From: Charina bottae
Lineage: Eukaryota > Chordata > Lepidosauria > Squamata > Charinaidae
NCBI GenBank assembly: GCA_023362775.1
Contig: JALMGJ010000020.1
Location: forward strand, 4,402,001 to 4,466,000
Direction of reading: 5' to 3'
DNA: 64,000 nucleotides
In this document: one piece after another, positions 60,003 through 64,000 of the stretch
How the letters are laid out: every line of letters begins with the position of its first letter
Numbering within the stretch: the stretch's first letter is position 1
Notes under the pieces: generated by a model
What the model was told of the DNA's origin: nothing
Databases searched by the model: none
The model's input: only the letters and a program-made list of their open reading frames with translations
Made by a program: the position numbers and the translations under genes

Positions 60003-61130
60003 ATTATTATTTATCGTATGGCACATTCACATTGTGTTACAATAAAAAACATAGAGCATAATAAATATGAAATATAAAATATAGACAGGAAAATTACAAA
60101 CGTATGTCTAGGTTACAAATATAGCTTTTTGCTTCAGTTGTCACAGCCAGGAAATCAGCAAAGTCTCCATTGTAGGCTCGGTTTTGACACCTATCACTAT
60201 ATGTTGGATAGTTTGTTTTTCGGCCCCACAGTCACAATTCGATGATGTTGTTTTGCCAAGTTTATAAAGGGCATCTGCAAATCTACCATGACCCGTGCGA
60301 ATTCGGTTCAAGGTTGTCCATATTGCATGGGGCTGGTCAAATCCAGGTGGTTTTTCCAAGATTCAGGGCAAGCTTCGGCATTGTGAAGGGCAATTTCCTA
60401 GCCAATGTTGTTTCCACATGTTGTGGATATTGAAATCGTCTTCTAGAAGAGTTTTAGCAGTAGAAATGGCTGGATATCTCGATCTCAGCCTGTTTCGCTC
60501 CAAGCAGGCCACGTCATTTAGTATTGGTAGCTGGGGATTACCAATAATCTTCCGATATTCTTGAAGAAGGGCGCTTTTTCGTCTTGCATCCGGAGGTGGT
60601 ATATGGCTCAAAACAGGCGGCCAGTATGTGGGAGTAGGTCGTATCGTCCCACTAATGTGCGCATTGACTCATGCAGTTGTGTATCGATCTTTCTCGTGTG
60701 CGGGCTATTAAACCACACTGGGGCACAGTACTCTGCTGCTGAGTAAACCAAACTGAGTGCGGACATTCTCAGCGTATCCACTGTCGAGTCCCAGCTAGTG
60801 CCGCATAGTTTGTGTAGAATATTGTTTCTACTTCTCAGTTTGGCAGCAGTCTTCATCAGGTGTTCTTTATAGGAAAGTGTCCTATCCAGTGTGACTCCAA
60901 GATATTTGGGATGCATGTTGTGATTGAGCTGGTTTCCCTTAAATCTAACATTGAGCTCTCTACATGCTGATCTATTACAAAGCAACATAAAGGACACATT
61001 TAGACAAGTTATAATATTCTCAGTGAGATGATGTAATATAACATATTGGTCCATGGTCGAATGACAAGACCTAAAGCCCACCTGCTCTGGGGCCAACTTT
61101 TTCCCAAAGGACATCCAGTCCAAGAGTTTA
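60003..61130 (-). mobile_element. Jockey-like LINE ORF2 C-terminal region, antisense, degenerate
   Basis: The minus strand from about 61125 carries a short RT piece (PEQVGFRSCHSTMDQYVILH), then jumps past the catalytic core to a long C-terminal segment: KYLGVTLDRTLSYKEHL, LVYSAAEYCAPVWFNS, and further down WTTLNRIRTGHGRFADALY with CDCGAEKQTIQHIV near 60200. The last is the zinc-knuckle style end of jockey-type elements. An internal deletion has removed the YADD region. The 3' end has an ATAAATAATAATA tail. Confidence 0.65.
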
Positions 61131-61134
61131 TAAT

Positions 61135-61400
61135 ATAAAAATATTATGGCAAATAATTTTGCTGATTATAGTAAAATAATAATTGGTGGTAATTTGCAGG
61201 ATCATTTTTATCATCTTTTTTATATATTAAAAGCATGATGGAATTAAGCCAATCATTAGGGATACACAAGGAGTTATTCATAGCTGTGTAAAGAGGGGCG
61301 AGCACAAAGGCCTACCAAGATAGGGGAGATGTCAAGCATCAAGATCTTATTCATGTGTTTGTGGTTTAAGATGGATGGCTTACATGTTTTTTAAAGACTT
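61135..61400 (-). mobile_element. LINE RT N-terminal fragment, antisense
   Basis: Minus-strand decayed sequence resembles the segment around KK.DKNDPANY.. and an upstream SLCIPNDWLNSIMLL block, i.e. the start of an RT domain. It may be part of the adjacent element or of the family at 56081-59885. Confidence 0.45.
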
Positions 61401-62930
61401 AAGACAGAGACTACTTAAGACACAAAATAATATGCCTTTGGAAATATTGCAGATTATTTCAGAAGCTTATTTCAAACATTCTGAAGAATTATGTTGGACC
61501 AACCCACTAATGTTAGCCAATAAAAAGGGTTTTATCATGTTAATGGAGACCATGTTATTAGAACAATTTTGTTGATCTAGCTTTGATTTCCCTAACTCTT
61601 CTGCTCTTAGTTTGGTACTTTGAATACATCTTGTCAACCTTAGAGAATGCATCACTAGATCAAACAAGTAAAAATACAGCGAAAGATAAAGTTACTATAC
61701 ATTTAATCCTGTCCCAAGTCAATAATCTGAGGAGAGACTACTGTTGCAAAAGTAGGAAAGGGCAACTATTGAAGCTGGCTGTACCTCCAACCTAGACCGT
61801 TCAGGAAACTGTTCAAAATAGGCTGTGGGGCAGATCTTGAGCATCTCATTCTCTTCTTGGAGGACAGCCACAACTCACTTGCTTTCCTCAGGTATGGTGG
61901 ACAGTCCATCCTACTGCTGTTGCCATAGTAAGATTTGATCGTCGATCCAGTTGGTTTCCACACCTCTTGGGTGTTGCCTGAAGGAGCAAAGTGTTTGTAA
62001 AGAATAAATATTCTACAAAGGCATTCAACAGAAAGTATAGGAATGGGATGATGAGCAGAACCTGCTGGTATCAACTCCCCACACCCACCCCTGTCCTGAG
62101 AATGGGGATACAAACATTTTCTCTTTTATCCTGGAAAGAAAAGATGATATACCTGCAGTCTCTCTTCCTTCTCCTGCAATAACCTCCCTTCTCTCCATGC
62201 CTTGACGTGGATTATATTATGTAAACCTTCGTTTTTTAATCTTCACAGAATAGGATTGCTTAGGTAGCCCAGGACTCTCAGCTTTCCTCAGTTGGCAAGA
62301 ACAACATTGTGTATACTTTGGCATCATGCTGGATTATGAGAAAAGCAGAGCCATTTTAGAAATAAAATACAGAAACCAGGCTATCCCCTAACACAGAAGG
62401 CTATTTCTCTTTTTATTAGCTTTGCCTTTGATAATAAAGTTAGTAGTATTTTGAAATGTTGCCATTATAATATGTTTCGTATGCAGGCTATTTAACTTTT
62501 TATTGATTCATGAGAATTAACATGTTGAAGACTAATGCATATCATTATCTAAAAGTCTTGCAGATTCTTGGCTTATGCAATGACTTAAAGAAACACATCC
62601 TCACATCTGCGATCACCATCCAGTGGTAACATTCCTAAATCTTCCTCTTCCCTGCCTTTTTGCTAGGAGAAGCGATGCAGTGGTTTCCCACACCCTCACA
62701 TTTCTTCCTTCAGATGTGAGTTCAGACCATGGAAGGAAAGACGCAGCCCAGAGTGTCCCCAGCCAAAGGAGGAGATCATTACTGAATAACATTTAAACCT
62801 CCCTCGTGCTTTTAATGGCACATGTTGATAAATTATAGTTTGCAAAGTTTACCATGTTGATCATTTTATTTATTAATTAAACATTTCTTGGAAGTGTAGT
62901 TAGATCTTTCTGATCTGGCTTTTTGGTTTT
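61401..62930. other. IKZF2 intron upstream of exon 7, nothing recognised
   Basis: No repeat terminus or coding block was supported. The polypyrimidine tract and acceptor TTTTTGGTTTTATGTAG precede exon 7. Confidence 0.45.
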
Positions 62931-62936
62931 ATGTAG

Positions 62937-63080
62937 TCTCTACTATGGAAGATTGTAAGGAGCAAGAAGCTGGGATGGAGAGCAATGTTACTCTGGTGCC
63001 TTTTGAAAGACCTGCTGTGATAGAGAAGCTGACAAGCAACATGGGAAAGCGTAAAAGCTCCACCCCACAGAAGTTTGTGG
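62937..63080 (+). CDS. IKZF2: IKZF2 (Helios) coding exon 7: linker after ZF4
   Basis: A 144-bp exon between an ATGTAG acceptor and a GTAAGC donor, phase 1 at both ends. It encodes [20 protein letters not shown] then [20 protein letters not shown] and STPQKFVG. The block [26 protein letters not shown] is a hallmark of Helios. This linker joins the N-terminal DNA-binding fingers to the long last exon, which lies beyond the window and should hold the repressive region and the two dimerisation fingers. The KRKSS cluster could contribute to nuclear localisation (inference). No disabling change. Confidence 0.96.
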
Positions 63081-64000
63081 GTAAGCTTCAGATGAGCACT
63101 TTTGTCGTTTGTAGCCAAAAGGGTAGCTTATGATTAAATCCTAAATTCTTGAATGTTGCCATTGGCATTTTCAGTACATCAGCTGGGGCGGGGGGCGGGG
63201 GGGAGATGAGGTAAAGCAAGAAGGTCTAGCAAAGTACAACAGTAATAGCACCAGTGCTGTGCAATATGATCTGTAGACCCCAGGAATTGATGAAAACCAA
63301 TCATTCACTTTATAATTAAAAAGCATGATTTTAGTTCCTAGGAGTATGTGCAAGCTTGAAAATCTGGCGGTAAGAAAGTATGACAGATTGTTCCGAGCTT
63401 CATGAGTAAAATAGAACATTTGTTCACATTATATTAGAAGGGATTTCTTTAAATCAGAATTCATATTTAACACTCTTACTCTACCCTCTGCTATGTTGTA
63501 TAATGCTATTTAAAACAGATATACTGTTGAAAGAATATTTTTCTTTAGTTCTACCTAAACCACAATAGAAGTATTCTAATCTAAGTGTCATTGGTATTAA
63601 GTGGGCTTGCCTTGTAAATGTTGGTTTCTCTTACTACAAGAAAAGGGTGTGGGAAGTCTGTGAGTACATGGACAGGAAGTGAGGTACAGCTGGTATTTCT
63701 GTATTGTCCTATGAAGGGATTGAAGCATTGGGGGACCAAAAAGGAAATCCAGTTGGATGAATTAAATGCATGTTGGAGAGTAAATGGAAAACTGGCAGGA
63801 TAGCTGAATTTTTAAACTCTCAGGGGACACAAAAACAATGGAGTAAGACAACCTGAGGACACTCTGAGTCCTGGGTGGGGAGAGTGGGTAAGGCTGCTGC
63901 AGATTCAGAAGCAGCTGTGAAGGGCCCAACAGGCTTTGGGCTAGCTTGGAGTTTCTCCACTTGGGCCCTGGGTTTGCTCTAGGAATCCCTCATCCCACCC
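63081..64000. other. IKZF2 intron downstream of exon 7
   Basis: Starts with the exon 7 donor. A short G-rich run lies at 63187-63207. No last exon is present in the window and no repeat was recognised. Confidence 0.5.

Overview
This is a 64 kb piece of vertebrate nuclear DNA, almost certainly from a squamate reptile (lizard or snake). It holds four coding exons of one host gene, IKZF2 (the Ikaros-family zinc-finger transcription factor Helios), on the + strand at 14151-14420, 23217-23384, 47066-47203 and 62937-63080. They encode zinc fingers ZF1, ZF2-ZF3 and ZF4 plus the following linker. By the usual Ikaros numbering these are exons 4 to 7. The first coding exons and the large last exon, which carries the C-terminal dimerisation fingers, lie outside the window. 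Everything else is intron. No other host gene, RNA gene or CRISPR array could be supported.

The squamate call rests on the repeats. There are tRNA-derived SINEs that look like Sauria SINE, a degenerate Bov-B (RTE) LINE, many CR1 LINE pieces in both orientations, Penelope-like (GIY-YIG) retroelements, several other LINE families, and many non-autonomous DNA transposons with clean target-site duplications (TSDs). The repeat names come from recognition without a library search, so family-level names are tentative. Structural calls (terminal inverted repeats, TSDs, motifs) were read directly.

Layout. 1-5900: CR1 split by a CpG-rich hAT element, then a nearly full-length antisense LINE (about 850-4830), a CR1/SINE fragment and a DNA transposon. 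6450-14150: a Penelope endonuclease fragment, microsatellites, small DNA elements, SINEs, then exon 4. 14421-23216: mostly unrecognised intron plus CR1 with a solo LTR. 23385-47065: SINEs, a 102-bp minisatellite that grew inside a SINE, three CpG-rich hAT copies, a second LTR, Bov-B, CR1, an intact Tc1 transposon with a 340-residue transposase (40005-41607), a Penelope-derived perfect palindrome inside CR1, and a half-LINE-like retroelement (44307-46036). 47204-62936: microsatellites, a small DNA element, another CpG-rich hAT, and a nested LINE cluster (55333-61400). In that cluster one LINE carries both a SINE and a 1.35 kb hAT element whose GC-rich cargo has a 170-bp inverted duplication, CRE-like and CCAAT-like sites, and looks like captured host promoter/first-exon DNA.

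The best candidates for something not described before are the GC-rich hAT with its apparently captured CpG island (56251-57596), the young CpG-dense hAT family with five copies in 64 kb, the intact Tc1 element, and very short LINE-tail insertions of about 50 bp that still have TSDs.
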